A stretch of DNA of 64,000 nt from Chloropicon primus (taxonomy: Eukaryota > Chlorophyta > Chloropicophyceae > Chloropicales > Chloropicaceae): positions 1-64,000 of the forward strand of contig CP060771.1 in assembly GCA_023205875.1 (NCBI GenBank), read 5' to 3'. Shown here in pieces: positions 1-10,138 of this stretch (its first letter is position 1; every line of letters starts with the position of its first letter). The position numbers were made by a program, and so were the translations under genes. The notes below the pieces were generated by a model that saw nothing but the letters and a program-made list of their open reading frames with translations, did no database searches and was not told the DNA's origin.

Positions 1-575
1 AAACCTAAAACCTAAAACCTAAACCTAAAAACCTAAAACCTAAAACCTAAAAACCTAAAACCTAAAACCTAAAACCTAAAACCTAAAAACCTAAAACCTA
101 AAACCTAAAACCTAAAACCTAAAAACCTAAAACCTAAAAACCTAAACCTAAAACCTAAAACCTAAAACCTAAAACCTAAAACCTAAAACCTAAAACCTAA
201 AACCTAAAACCTAAAACCTAAAACCTAAAACCTAAAACCTAAAACCTAAAACCTAAACCTAAAACCTAAAACCTAAAACCTAAAACCTAAAACCTAAAAC
301 CTAAAAACCTAAAACCTAAAACCTAAAACCTAAAACCTAAAACCTAAAACCTAAAACCTAAAACCTAAAACCTAAAACCTAAAACCTAAAACCTAAAACC
401 TAAAACCTAAAACCTAAAACCTAAAACCTAAAACCTAAACCTAAAACCTAAACCTAAAACCTAAAACCTAAAACCTAAAACCTAAACCTAAAACCTAAAA
501 CCTAAACCTAAAAACCTAAAACCTAAAACCTAAAACCTAAACCTAAAACCTAAACCTAAAACCTACAAACCTAAA
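1..575. repeat. Telomere array, (CCTAAAA)n on the + strand
   Basis: The window opens with uninterrupted copies of CCTAAAA, mixed with CCTAAA and CCTAAAAA variants. Read toward the chromosome end this is TTTTAGG with a variable T-run. The C-rich strand running 5' to 3' inward is the orientation expected for a left chromosome end. Every unit carries two Cs rather than the three of Chlamydomonas-type TTTTAGGG. The array decays at about 560-580 into CCTACAAA-type units before the subtelomeric repeat starts. Confidence 0.96.
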
Positions 576-580
576 CCTAA

Positions 581-1280
581 GGAAGGACGACCTGGCCAAG
601 GAAAGGAGCCGGAGAACAAAAGAAGCCTAAGAGAAAGACACCGTCGCATCATTCAAGCTTTCCGTTGTGCCTCCGAGTCACCGCGTTTCCTAAAGCCTTG
701 GGAGTCCTAAAACCTAACGCCTAAAAGGCCCTCTCGTGGGTCCGAAGTGCCTTGAGTAGGGTTTGTCCGAGGAAGAAAGGAAGGAAGTCCTGGCCAAGGA
801 AAGGAGCCGGAGAACAAAAGAAGCCTAAGAGAAAGACACCGTCGCATCATCCAAGCTTTCCCTGGTGCATCCAAGCCACCGCGTTTCCTAAAGCCTTGGG
901 AGTCCTAAAACCTAACGCCTAAAAGGCCCTCTCAAACCAACCTAACAACCTAACAACCTACAAACCTACAAACGTAAGGAAGGACGACCTGGCCAAGGAA
1001 AGGAGCCGGGGAACAAAAGAAGCCTAAGAGAAAGACACCGTCGCATCATCCAAGCTTTCCTTGGTGCCTCCAAAGCACCGCGTTTCCTAAAGCCTTGGGA
1101 GTCCTAAAACCTAACGCCTAAAAGGCCCTCTCGTGGGTCCGAAGTGTCTTGAGTAGGGTTTGCTCGAGGAAGAAAGGAAGGAAGTCCTGGCCAAGGAAAG
1201 GAGCCGGAGAACAAAAGAAGCCTAAGTGAAAGACACCGCCGCATCATACAAGCTTTCCGTGGTGCCTCCAGCCACCGCAC
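581..1280. repeat. Subtelomeric tandem repeat, 397-bp higher-order unit
   Basis: Four related blocks begin near 581, 777, 978 and 1175. The core TGGCCAAGGAAAGGAGCC recurs at 397-bp spacing between blocks 1 and 3 and between blocks 2 and 4, so the array is a two-block higher-order repeat present twice. Each block carries the telomere-like string CCTAAAACCTAACGCCTAAAA. A short degenerate telomere stretch (CAACCTAACAACCTACAAACC) lies between blocks 2 and 3. Block 4 is cut short at about 1280. No coding potential is seen. Confidence 0.92.
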
Positions 1281-2112
1281 TTTTTCTTTCTGGTATAAGT
1301 TTTAAGTGTGATCTGGGTTTTAGTCGGCCATAAACCAGGTCGCATAAGACGACGGATTCCAGCAGAAGAGTGGATCAGGGTAAGGTTTACGATTGGACCT
1401 CTTCATTCTCTGGTGCCCTAGATTGCACTCCACCCGGAACAGGTCTCTCCATCACGGGCTCCATTCACATAACATCATCATCAGCCATGGAGGGCTGTGG
1501 TTTGGGTTTTAGTGGTTCGACAGATGGACCTCTACAGGTTCAAGGACGACGGGAAGATACACCATATTACAAGAGTATCCAAATATAAAATACAAACGCC
1601 TTCTGACAAAGTTTAATAGCCATCGGACACGAACTGGATCCGTCACTCCACTATTCGTACCAAAAAATAGGCCCCAAAATAGGCAATAAAGGCAACAGAA
1701 TCATATCATACACATCTACATTACACAATCAAGTCACCATTTACCAAACCAAGAGGATCCAAGCCACGCACTACTACCCACAAGCACCTCTCCTTGCCTC
1801 CCCTGATCTCCCACCCCCCCTGCATCACCCTCAACACCGTCCTCGACACCGGTGCTTGCTAAGCACTGCTTGGGCCCTTCCCCCGCTCCAACGGCCCACA
1901 CGTCGACGTGAAACTCACGAAACTTCTTCCAAGCCCAATCCACTCTTTGGCAAACATTGCCCCTCCTCTTCCCTCTCTCCCCTCCCCTGTCACGTCCTCG
2001 TGATCCCCCTCCTCCTCCTCCTCCTCCTCCTCTGCTCCTGCTCTGCCAGCTCACGCACACGTTGCTTTTCGCTTTCGATCGACTAAGCTCTCGACGGACC
2101 TCAACCGACACT

Positions 2113-2158
<46 letters not shown>

Positions 2159-2242
2159 GGCCGAGTCGTGTGGAGGAGCAGACCCAGACCTAGACCCAGA
2201 CCCAGACCCGGACGCACGCACCTGACCGCACCGCCCGTCGTC
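1281..2242. other. Subtelomere-to-gene transition without a gene
   Basis: No convincing gene is visible; short open frames such as 1370-1588 are not supported. From about 1950 the DNA becomes pyrimidine-rich. It then carries a (CTC)n run near 2003-2035, a (CA)n-(GA)n microsatellite at about 2113-2155 and a CCAGAC minisatellite at about 2184-2212. This is probably the promoter and 5' UTR of the next gene. Confidence 0.6.
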
Positions 2243-3515
2243 ATGCTCTTGCGGCAGAGAGCCTCTGGTGGATGCGCGGGGAGGAGGCGAGGCTTCCTCC
2301 AGCTCCAGTCCTCCGGCTCGGCGAGGGTCCAGGGCCGGCACAACCACGGCGGGGGCCGTGATCCCTTCCACTGGGGTGCGGACAGGCGCAACGTCTGTCG
2401 GTTGGCCGTGAAGGAGAACGGCAAGGGCAACGACGGGTCTCCTGCCGAGTCGAGCCAGGCTCAGCAGCAGCAGCAGCAGCAGCAGAAGGAGGAGAAGAAG
2501 AAGACGGAGACTGCAACGGTTGGAGCGGACGCTTACCTCGAGCTCGAGGAGGAGGTGCAGGGCATGGAGCATCTCGTCCGCCAGTCCTTGCGGTCGCAGC
2601 TTACGGGTGGAGTCCAGGCGACCACGGCGACGCTGGACCTGCCGGAGCCTCAAGTGGCTGTCCGCAATCTGGTGGAGTACGCCAAGCATGCTCACATGAG
2701 CACGGTGATGAGCAAGGCCCAGCACCGGCGGGCGGGGTACCCCTTTGGGAGCATCGTGGAGTTTGCCGTGGACGCGGAGGGGGCGCCCGTCTTCGCCATG
2801 TCCTCCCTCGCCATTCACACGAGGAACGTCCTCGCCAATCCCAGGTGTGCGATACAGATTCACGCGCCAGGTAAGTGGAAGCCAGCCACCCCCCACAAAC
2901 CAAAGCAAACCTGGCTTGACTGACTCGTCCTCTCTCTCTCTCTTCCTTTCCTTTCCTTTCCTTTCCTTTCCTTGCTTGCTTGCTTGCTTGCTGGTAGGCT
3001 GGACGGGGCTGAACAACTCGAGGGTGACGCTCTTCGGCGACGTGTACCCGGTCTCCCCGGAGAGCGCCTCGGACGCCAACGAGCTGTTCGCCAGCAAGAG
3101 GAGGAAGCTGACGCCGAGGGGAGCGAGCGGCGGCGCGTCGTCGCAGTCGGACTCCACGAGGATTCCCCTGGCGAACACGAGGTACTTCGTGATGGACAAG
3201 ATTGTGGACGTCCTGTTCGTGGGCGGGTACGGGACGGTGACCTGGATCAACCCCAAGGACTACAAGGGGGCGGAGCCCGACTTCATACTGGAGGACATGT
3301 CTCACGTCATCAAGACGTGCAACGAGACGTTCGCCCACTCCATCAAGAAGGTCGTGAACGCCGACGACGTGGTCTTCATCTCCGTGGACAAGAAGGGGGT
3401 GGAGCTCCGAGTCAGGGAGGGCATGGAGGACACGGTGAGGAGGCTGGTGTTCAAGAAGCACTGCTACACGGTCGACGACATCATCAAGGAGCTCCGCGAC
3501 ATCATCAAGGTCTAG
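2243..3515 (+). CDS. FMN-binding split-barrel protein (PNPOx-like), probably plastid
   Basis: Two exons, 2243-2870 and 2998-3515, flank a GTAAGT...TAG intron and give 381 aa. The ATG at 2243 opens a basic, Ser/Gly-rich leader compatible with an organelle transit peptide. A poly-Gln run (about residues 74-81) and an acidic linker follow. The region from AKHAHMSTVMSKA to GWTGLNNSRVTLFGDV matches the pyridoxamine-phosphate-oxidase-like FMN-binding split barrel of plant chloroplast proteins. The C-terminal region (FILEDMSHVIKTCNETF onward) resembles the DUF2470-type domain often attached to it, as in haem-degradation or GluTR-binding relatives. The intron splits a Gly codon and splicing restores frame exactly. 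The substrate is unknown. The gene is tail-to-tail with the PsbP-like gene. Confidence 0.82.
2871..2997 (+). other. Intron of the FMN-binding protein gene
   Basis: The donor is GTAAGT after CGCGCCAG and the acceptor is TGGTAG. Inside are a (CTTTC)n tract and a (CTTG)n run that serve as the polypyrimidine region. Joining the flanks gives the conserved HAPGWTGLNN sequence. Confidence 0.85.
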
Positions 3516-3621
3516 ACGCGGTAAGCAGCGGGTGGTTTTAATGTAGACGAGTGAAAACTAAAGGTGCGACGATAACAAGGACAACGCGACGAAAAAAACA
3601 CCACCCTATAAAGGTGCGAGA

Positions 3622-4695
3622 TTACTTGATTCTGAACGAGTCCACGATCTTCCTGGCGGCGTCCTCGGCGGCCTCCCTGGTCTCCGCGTCGCCCCCCATC
3701 TCGGTGGTCACCGCCAGCCAGTACACCTTCCCACCTCCCGCGGCCAGCACCAGCCTGACCCTCTCCCTCCCCCCCGCCTCGCCGGCCTCCTTGACCCTGG
3801 TGAAGTTGTACGTGTAATAGAACTTTGGCGGAGGGGTGTACATGCCTGCCATGGTCCCCGTGTCCCTGGCCGGTGCGCTGACCTTCCTGTTCGTGATGGA
3901 AAGGTCCCCAATCGACCCGCCGCTCGGGAGGACCAGGGAACCCACCTCCTCCACGCCCCCGTACTGGGTGATGTCGGTCACCTGGACGAGCGTCGGCTTG
4001 AACTGGGCACCCACGGTGTACGCCACGTACACGTTGACCACGTCGTCCGGACTGCTGAACTTGGCGAGCACGCCATTCGTCTTGGCCCCGATCCTCTTGC
4101 CTGGCGCACTGATCCCAAACCCAAGGTAAGCCGGGCCCGAGTCCCCCTCCCCCTCCGCCTCACCTCCGGTCGCCGTGGACGCTTTCCTCGCCTCCTCCTC
4201 CATGTCCTGCTCCGTGTAGGACTCCGGCACCCCGATTCGGAAGGCCCTGTAGTCCCTCACCCTCGTGACCTCCTCCCTCCTCCTCCCGCCGTCCTCCACG
4301 CCCAACGCCGGCGCCATCATCCCACCGGCCTCCTGCAATGCCGTTCCCCCTTCCTGCCTCTGCTCCGTCCCCAGTACCTCCTCCAACGCCACAGCGGGGT
4401 GTTCCACCACCCCACCCGTCACCCCAGTCATCACAGCACACGCCACCCCCACTCTCCACCCCCACATCTCCCTCCTCCCTCCCTCCTCCCTCCCATCCCC
4501 ACCATCCTTCCTGCTGGTCCCCTCATCCTTCCTGCTGGCCTTCCTGGTTGTGTTCCACCTCCTGGTGTTGTTGATGTTGTTGCTGGTGGTGATGAAGGTG
4601 TTTGGCTTTATTCTGTTGGTCCGATGTGTCCTGCCCCTCGTTGCTCTTGGCCTCGTCGTTGCCTTGGCCTCGCCTGAACACACCACCGGCGCCAT
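3622..4695 (-). CDS. PsbP-domain thylakoid lumen protein
   Basis: The ATG at 4695 gives 357 aa. A long basic N-terminus serves as a stromal targeting peptide. A twin-arginine (GGRRE), a hydrophobic stretch (VGVACAVMTGVTGGVV) and an AVA cleavage site then form a Tat-type thylakoid transfer signal. The mature part has the PsbP fold signatures: YRAFRIGVPESYTE near the start, VNVYVAYTVGAQFKPT, a YYTYNFTRV strand, YWLAVTTEM and the terminal KIVDSFRIK helix. It is longer than canonical PsbP and lacks the standard PSII N-terminus, so it is better called a PPD/PsbP-like protein than PsbP itself. Its likely role is in photosystem assembly or lumen homeostasis. The in-frame upstream codons to 4851 are probably not used. 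Confidence 0.85.
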   Translation of the reverse strand: MAPVVCSGEAKATTRPRATRGRTHRTNRIKPNTFITTSNNINNTRRWNTTRKASRKDEGTSRKDGGDGREEGGRREMWGWRVGVACAVMTGVTGGVVEHPAVALEEVLGTEQRQEGGTALQEAGGMMAPALGVEDGGRRREEVTRVRDYRAFRIGVPESYTEQDMEEEARKASTATGGEAEGEGDSGPAYLGFGISAPGKRIGAKTNGVLAKFSSPDDVVNVYVAYTVGAQFKPTLVQVTDITQYGGVEEVGSLVLPSGGSIGDLSITNRKVSAPARDTGTMAGMYTPPPKFYYTYNFTRVKEAGEAGGRERVRLVLAAGGGKVYWLAVTTEMGGDAETREAAEDAARKIVDSFRIK

Positions 4696-5083
4696 CGTCC
4701 TCCTCCACTGCCCACAACACCAAAGGCAGAGGAGCAGGCGCTTCCCTTGAGAAACAAAAAGAAACACACACGACACGACGACACGAGGACGAAACACGAG
4801 GAGGACGAGGAAGGGAACCAACCAACCAACAACACCCGTTACCATCATCATACGTTAGCCATCACCATCCGTGAGCATCGTCTATCAATAGCTTCATCAT
4901 CAATAGCTTCATCATCAATAGCTTCATCATCAATAGCATCATCATCAATAATCCATCGTTGATGAGGAGGGAGGGTTGAAGAGCAGGGAAGCGACACGGC
5001 AAGCGCAGGGTCTGTCGCATCGCATCGCATCGCATCGCATCGTGTCGTGTCGTGCTGGTGGTGTGAGGAAGGACGGGGGTGGG
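4696..5083. repeat. Divergent promoter region with two minisatellites
   Basis: This 388-bp gap separates the divergent PsbP-like and DHHC genes. It contains about four copies of a 15-bp unit (ATAGCTTCATCATCA) at 4887-4950 and a (CATCG)n pentamer run at about 5017-5042. No gene is seen. Confidence 0.8.
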
Positions 5084-6490
5084 ATGTTGTCCTACGTGTG
5101 GAGTGTCCTTGGGTTGGACAAGGAGGGAGGGGGGTTGGCCTTGTTCCTCTTGGGTTACCTCGGGTTCATGGCGTTCATCGTGTTCTCGGTGCTGTTCGGG
5201 GAGGCGGAGGCCTTGGAGAAAACGGTGGTCGGATGGTGCAACAGGTTCCTCATGGGTGGATGGTACGACGCGGTGGTGGGAGTGGCGGGGAGGCTGCCCT
5301 GTCTGGGCAAAGCCTGTGGCGCGGGGCTAAGGGTAAGTGCGCACGCCTTTGTGTGAGGACAATCCGCAACCACATCCGCATCCGGGTGGACGGCTCGGTC
5401 GAACAATCCATCCATCCATCCATCCATCCATCCACCGCAGTCGATCGTACTGCATTGCTTGCGCACGGGACTGACGCACGCACCTCGGATGAAATGGCTC
5501 CCTCTCTCTCTCTCCTTGTCCTTGTCCTTGTCCTTGTTGTTGTGGCAGGCCGCGGAGGAAGAGTGCTGCGGAACGCCCAACCCCTTCATGCAGGTGCTTT
5601 ACCTCGGCCTGGTCGCGGGGGGCTACCACGTGGCGAACATCTACGTCCTATCGGAGCAGGAGGCTGAGGCTGGATTGACCCCGACCTCGTCGGCATCATG
5701 GGGCTGGGCCCTTGCCCTCCTGCTGGAGAGGGCCGTGGCCGTTGCCCTCCTGCCCAGCCTCGTGGTCCTGGGACTGGTGCTCTTTGCGCTCACGTCCTTC
5801 TCGGATCCGGGAACCCTGACGAAGCAAAACTGCGAGGCCAAGGCCAAGGCTTACCCGATGGATGGCGTCCTGTACGAGGAGAAGGACTGCGGGACGTGCC
5901 TGCTGAGGAGGCCGGCGAGGTCCAAGCACTGCAGCGTCTGCGGCCGATGCGTCTGCAGGTTCGACCACCACTGCCCCTGGGTGAACAACTGCGTCGGGGA
6001 GAGGAACTTGAAGTACTTCCTGCTCTTCCTCCTGGTGCACTTTGCCTTGTGCTCCTACGTCAGCTGCATCATCGTCGCCCACGTGAGGCGGCAGTACCAC
6101 CGGAGGTTCGACTTTGGGCAGGGCAGTCCTCTGGGGTGGGGGGAGTGGATCCTCCTCGTCCTTCACTTTTGCTTCAACTCCTACCCGATCCAGGCGGTCG
6201 CCACGATCATGACCACCGTGCTGGCGATCATGCTGGGCGGGTTCCTCGGGTACCACCTCAGGCTCGCGGCGATCAACATCACGACCAACGAGATGTTCAA
6301 GTTCGAGAGGATCGAGTGCTACGAGAGGGCGGAGCTGGAGAAGAGGGGCGGGGCTGGTGCCGCCGCGAGGACTTGGCTCGGTTGGCTCGGGGACACGGTG
6401 AGCTCCGTGACCCACAGGAACCGGGTGCGTAGGAACATGTACGACAGGGGCTGCCTAGGGAATTTTGGCAGCATAATCTTTCCGGCGTGA
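5084..6490 (+). CDS. DHHC-type protein S-palmitoyltransferase
   Basis: Exons 5084-5332 and 5549-6490 give 396 aa, joined in phase 0 by a GTAAGT...CAG intron. Three hydrophobic segments precede a Cys-rich domain: CGTCLLRRPARSKHC, then CGRCVC, then DHHCPWVNNCVG, with the DHHC at residues 222-225. Two to three further TM helices follow. After them come a TTNE motif (the TTxE element) and an NMYDRGCLGNF segment matching the C-terminal PaCCT motif. The complete motif set predicts an active S-acyltransferase of the ER/Golgi or plasma membrane. The intron ends next to (CTTGTC)n repeats and contains a (CCAT)n microsatellite at 5402-5432. Confidence 0.93.
5333..5548 (+). other. Intron of the DHHC gene with (ATCC)n microsatellite
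   Basis: The donor is GTAAGT and the acceptor TTGTGGCAG. The intron holds an (ATCC)n run and a TCTC/CTTGTC pyrimidine tract. Splicing is in phase 0 and joins GAGLR to AAEEE. Confidence 0.85.
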
Positions 6491-6718
6491 AGGGTGTGTT
6501 GGTTTAGGGCTCCACCCAAAAGAAGAAAAACGACTAAGTGTGTGTATATTGGAACAACAACAAAAAGAACTACTATCTATGGGGTCTTGTGTTTTACTTT
6601 TTTTTCTTTCATTTTTTTTTGCCGATGATAGTCTCTCTCTCTCTCTCTTTGGTACACGCGCGCGCTGCTTGCCTTGCCATGCCAGCATCATCCTCGTCGT
6701 CTGCATCACCGCCGCCCT

Positions 6719-7828
6719 CTAGGAGAGGATGGTGGTCTTCGCTATGAGGGAGGTGACGACGTAGGGGTCCATGTTGCTCGCTGGCCTCCTGTCCTCCATG
6801 TAGCCCTTCCCGTCCCTCTCGGTGTCCCTGCCGACCCTGACGCTTGCACCTCTGTTGGCCACTCCCCAGGAGAACGCGTCGATGGAAGCGGTCTCGTGGG
6901 CCCCGGTCAGCCTCCTCTCGTTGCCCTCGCCGTAGGCCTTGATGTGCTCCATGTGCTTCTCCTCGAGCTTGCCGATGGCCTTCTTGATGTGGGCCATGCC
7001 CCCGTCCGCCCTCATGGACTTGGTGGAGTAGTTAGTGTGGGCCCCGCTGCCGTTCCAGTCGCCGGGGATCGGCTTGGGGTCCAAGGACACGACGACTCCT
7101 GCCATCTCGCAGATCCTCTCCAGGAGGTACCTGCTGATCCACATCTGGTCCCCGCTCTCGATTCCGGTGCAGGGGCCTATCTGGTACTCCCACTGGGAGG
7201 GCATCACCTCCCCGTTCGTTCCGCTGATGTTCAGGCCGGCGTACAGGCAGGCCTTGAAGTGCGCGTCGCAGATCTCCCTGCCGCTGATCTTGTTGGCGCC
7301 CACCGCGCAGTAGTACGGACCCTGGGGCCCCGGGAACCCCTGCTCGGGCCAGCCGAGGGGCCAGTTGGTCTTCGCGTCGAGCAGCGCGTACTCCTGCTCG
7401 ATCCCGTACCACGGCTCCTCCCCCTTCACCTTGGGGTCCTCGAAGATCTTGGCCGCCGCGCGCCTGGAGTTGGTCTTCAGGGCGTTCCCGAACGGGTCCT
7501 CGCACTCGCACATGCAAAGCAGGTGCTGCCCACCCCTGAAGGGGTCCCTGTAAATCGCCTTGGGCACCAGGATGACCTCCGAGTCCTCCCCCCCGGCCTG
7601 GCCGGTCGAGGACCCGTCGAAGTTCCACTTACTGAGCTGGTCGACGGAGGTCACCCTCTTGGTCACGACCCTGGCCTTGGACCTGCAGTTCTCCATCGTC
7701 CCGTCGATCCAGATGTACTCCACCACCGTCGAGCTCAAGGGCGTAGGCATCTTCAGCAACTCCTCCACGGAGGTCGCACCCGTGTGCTCCTTCACGTCCT
7801 CCATCGCGATCCCGTTCCCCTTCGTCAT
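6719..7828 (-). CDS. GLN: Glutamine synthetase, type II
   Basis: At 369 aa this is the usual eukaryotic GSII length, and it starts at a clear ATG. It makes glutamine from glutamate, ammonia and ATP. Signature segments are [12 protein letters not shown] (beta-grasp domain), the [12 protein letters not shown] glutamate/metal motif, [17 protein letters not shown] (ATP and metal loop) and [10 protein letters not shown]. No N-terminal extension is present, so a cytosolic enzyme is likely, though the first ~20 residues (to EDVKEHTGA) are not conserved. The gene is tail-to-tail with the DHHC gene, about 230 bp apart. Confidence 0.97.
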   Translation of the reverse strand: MTKGNGIAMEDVKEHTGATSVEELLKMPTPLSSTVVEYIWIDGTMENCRSKARVVTKRVTSVDQLSKWNFDGSSTGQAGGEDSEVILVPKAIYRDPFRGGQHLLCMCECEDPFGNALKTNSRRAAAKIFEDPKVKGEEPWYGIEQEYALLDAKTNWPLGWPEQGFPGPQGPYYCAVGANKISGREICDAHFKACLYAGLNISGTNGEVMPSQWEYQIGPCTGIESGDQMWISRYLLERICEMAGVVVSLDPKPIPGDWNGSGAHTNYSTKSMRADGGMAHIKKAIGKLEEKHMEHIKAYGEGNERRLTGAHETASIDAFSWGVANRGASVRVGRDTERDGKGYMEDRRPASNMDPYVVTSLIAKTTILS

Positions 7829-8881
7829 GCTCTCGTGCTCCGTCTCTCTCGTGCGCGTGCCCTCTTAGCGATTATCGCTTGCCGTTGTCGTCCGTCGGTT
7901 ACGTTCCTCTGCTCCTCTCCTCTGCTCCTCTGCTTTTTCTCTTGTCAATCTTCTTGGCCGCAGCACGTGGGGGAAATGTGTGGCTCACAGCTTCGCTTCG
8001 TTCAAGATCAAGATGAGATGAACGAGGAAGGAGGAAGGAGGAAGGAGGAAAGGAAGGAGGAAGGAGGAAGGAGGACAAGAGAAAGGGAACCGGGACACCT
8101 TGCTTTTCTTGCTTTCTGGGGTACTTCCCTTGCTGGGTCGAACAACTGTGGCTTCAGAGCTTCAGAGACGACGACTCAAACAAATTCTTCCAGGCGTTAC
8201 GACCAACAGGACCACCGTTGTCCCGCGCGCTCAAGCAGGAGAAAGGAAGCAAGTCTCTGCTCCTTGAAACAACGAAGTGAGGCCTCGTTCGACTCCCCCA
8301 AGGCATGGAAAGAAAGAACGGTTATTGTTGTGCGGGAGAAGGAGCGGAGAGATCGATCGAGGGTTTGGTCAGCTTCAAACTGTAGAGTTGGCTCTGAAGA
8401 TCCGGATGTAGAAGGACCTGGTTTACGACGACGTAGTGATCTTGTTCTCTCCTCCTGTACGCACCCGATTCCAGTGAAAGAAAGGACAGTTCCGACATCG
8501 CATCACCAGTCAGTCCAGCCGTCCCTTGCTTGATCGATCCTGCGACCGTGACGCCCCGTCCAACCCCCCCCCCTTCGTGCCAACTTGGCACTGCCAGGTG
8601 AGTCAGGCTCACGAAGAGAGCGAGAAGAAGAGAGAGAGAGAGTCCGAGCCAGAGCTAGAGAGGCACTGCATTGATCCCATTCCCCCTGGATTGATCCCCT
8701 CCGTCCTCCGCCCTCTGTCCTCCATCCTCCTCCTTTGCTCCTTTGGTGTCCGTTGGCCTCTTCTTCTTCTGCTGGTTTTGTTTTCGAACGGAGGGAGAGA
8801 CAGACGAAGAGATAGAGACAGAGACCGCTCCTCCACTCCAGACGAAGACGAAGACGAGGACGAGGACGAGAGCGGAGGAGA
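7829..8881. other. Divergent intergenic region (glutamine synthetase / FSIP1-like)
   Basis: About 1.05 kb separates two divergently read starts. It holds GGAGGAA tandem runs (8025-8075), pyrimidine tracts and (GAG)n microsatellites such as 8629-8643. The long + frame crossing it (6674-8533) is an antisense artefact of the GC-rich glutamine synthetase gene. No conserved gene was recognised. Confidence 0.55.
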
Positions 8882-10072
8882 ATGGACGAGAACAACGCAC
8901 CGTCGGGTTCGTTCCTGACCTCCCTCTCCTTGGAGGAACCGGCGCTTGACTTCCAACAAGAGCAAGAGCAAGAACAAGAACAAGAACAAGAGGGCCAAGA
9001 TGAGGTGGAGGTGTTCATGGAAGAACAAAGGAAGAGGAGGGAGGAGCTTGCGGGGTACGTGAACAAAGTTCAGGAGGACGCGAGGTCTCTTCTGGGCAAC
9101 CACGACCGTGGGGAAGCCGGGAGGGAGGAAAGCCTCGTCCAAACGATAGCCTCCATGGTGAAGACGAACGTGAAGAACAAGCGGAACTTCCTCAAGGACT
9201 TGCAGGAGTACTCGAGCAGGAAGGCTGGACTCGCGGAGGAGGGGGAGAAGCCGTGGGAGGCGGACGAGAAGATCAACACCGGGCTGGACAAGATCAAGAA
9301 GCTCGACGATAAGCTCAAGGGGGTCGAGGACAAGCTCAAGATCTTGTCCGCGGAGCTCTCGGCGTCGGGCTCCGGGAGTGCCGGGGAGGGGAGCAGCGAG
9401 GGAACCGCCGCGGTGGCCAAGCACAAGTCCAACTTCATGAAGGCCAGGCAGCTGAAGCGGGTCCTGGGACCCGTGTCCGAGAGGACGGACCTCACGGCGC
9501 ACGAGAAGAGGAACGCGGCTGCGGTGGCCCTGGGGACGGACGCCGGGCGGTGGTTCACCCTGAGCGAGGAGGACGAGAAGCTGGTGGAGGAGGTGCTGTC
9601 GAGGGACGACGACGACTTCGAGAACGAGGAGGACCCGTACCAGGACGTCTTCCTCGGGACGGACCTCCTTGGCCCGGAGGAGGACCAGGAGGGCGGGGCC
9701 ACCTCCTCCCCCTCCCCGTCGCTCTCCGGAGCGGCGGGGCGCATGGCGGAGATCGACAGGAAGCTGGAGGAGTACTCCCAGTGCGGAAGCGTGCCCCCCA
9801 CGCCGAAGATGAGCTTGTCCTCCCTGTCCCTCCCCTCCTCCTCGTCTCCAGACTCGGTGATCTCGCCCAACTCGAAGAAGCAGTCTTACGTGCAGGAGGC
9901 CAGGGAGGTGAGGGCCCTGCTCCGGATGGAAAGGGACCTGGACGCCAAGATAGCGCACCTCAGGCAGTCGGAGCTCGTGCTGGTACCGAGGGAGGAGATT
10001 GACATGCTGCTGCTGAACCTCTACAACACCTCCGCACCGGCCGGGGAAGAAGTCGCCGTGGTGGCGAGCTAG
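8882..10072 (+). CDS. FSIP1-like coiled-coil protein (tentative)
   Basis: This is a 396-aa, highly charged protein starting at an ATG. An N-terminal QEQEQEQ run is followed by an EEQRKRREELAGY helix. The order of short motifs then resembles fibrous sheath-interacting protein 1: GLDKIKKLDDKLK, HKSNFMKARQLKR, LSEEDEKLVEEVL, RMAEIDRKLEEYS followed by a Ser/Pro stretch, and a final RDLDAKIAHL with EEIDMLLLNL. In human FSIP1 comparable segments (KKMKKLDKIL, HNQDFIKR, KRLVELL, LAEIDIKLQEL) occur in the same order. If correct, this is an axoneme- or cilium-associated protein. The match rests on memory of weak motifs, so a generic coiled-coil protein remains possible. Confidence 0.75.
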   Translation: MDENNAPSGSFLTSLSLEEPALDFQQEQEQEQEQEQEGQDEVEVFMEEQRKRREELAGYVNKVQEDARSLLGNHDRGEAGREESLVQTIASMVKTNVKNKRNFLKDLQEYSSRKAGLAEEGEKPWEADEKINTGLDKIKKLDDKLKGVEDKLKILSAELSASGSGSAGEGSSEGTAAVAKHKSNFMKARQLKRVLGPVSERTDLTAHEKRNAAAVALGTDAGRWFTLSEEDEKLVEEVLSRDDDDFENEEDPYQDVFLGTDLLGPEEDQEGGATSSPSPSLSGAAGRMAEIDRKLEEYSQCGSVPPTPKMSLSSLSLPSSSSPDSVISPNSKKQSYVQEAREVRALLRMERDLDAKIAHLRQSELVLVPREEIDMLLLNLYNTSAPAGEEVAVVAS

Positions 10073-10138
10073 AGCTTTTGCAGCACGAGAACCGTTAAAG
10101 TTACACAGAGAGTAGTTGAGTTAATTTATTTTTTGCTT

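Noticed and set aside
1370-1588. 72-codon frame near the telomere
   Set aside because: It is short, without an ATG at its start, has no family resemblance and is probably chance.
6674-8533. 619-codon open frame on the + strand
   Set aside because: It is antisense to glutamine synthetase and then runs through low-complexity intergenic DNA. The strong GC bias at third positions keeps the antisense frame open.
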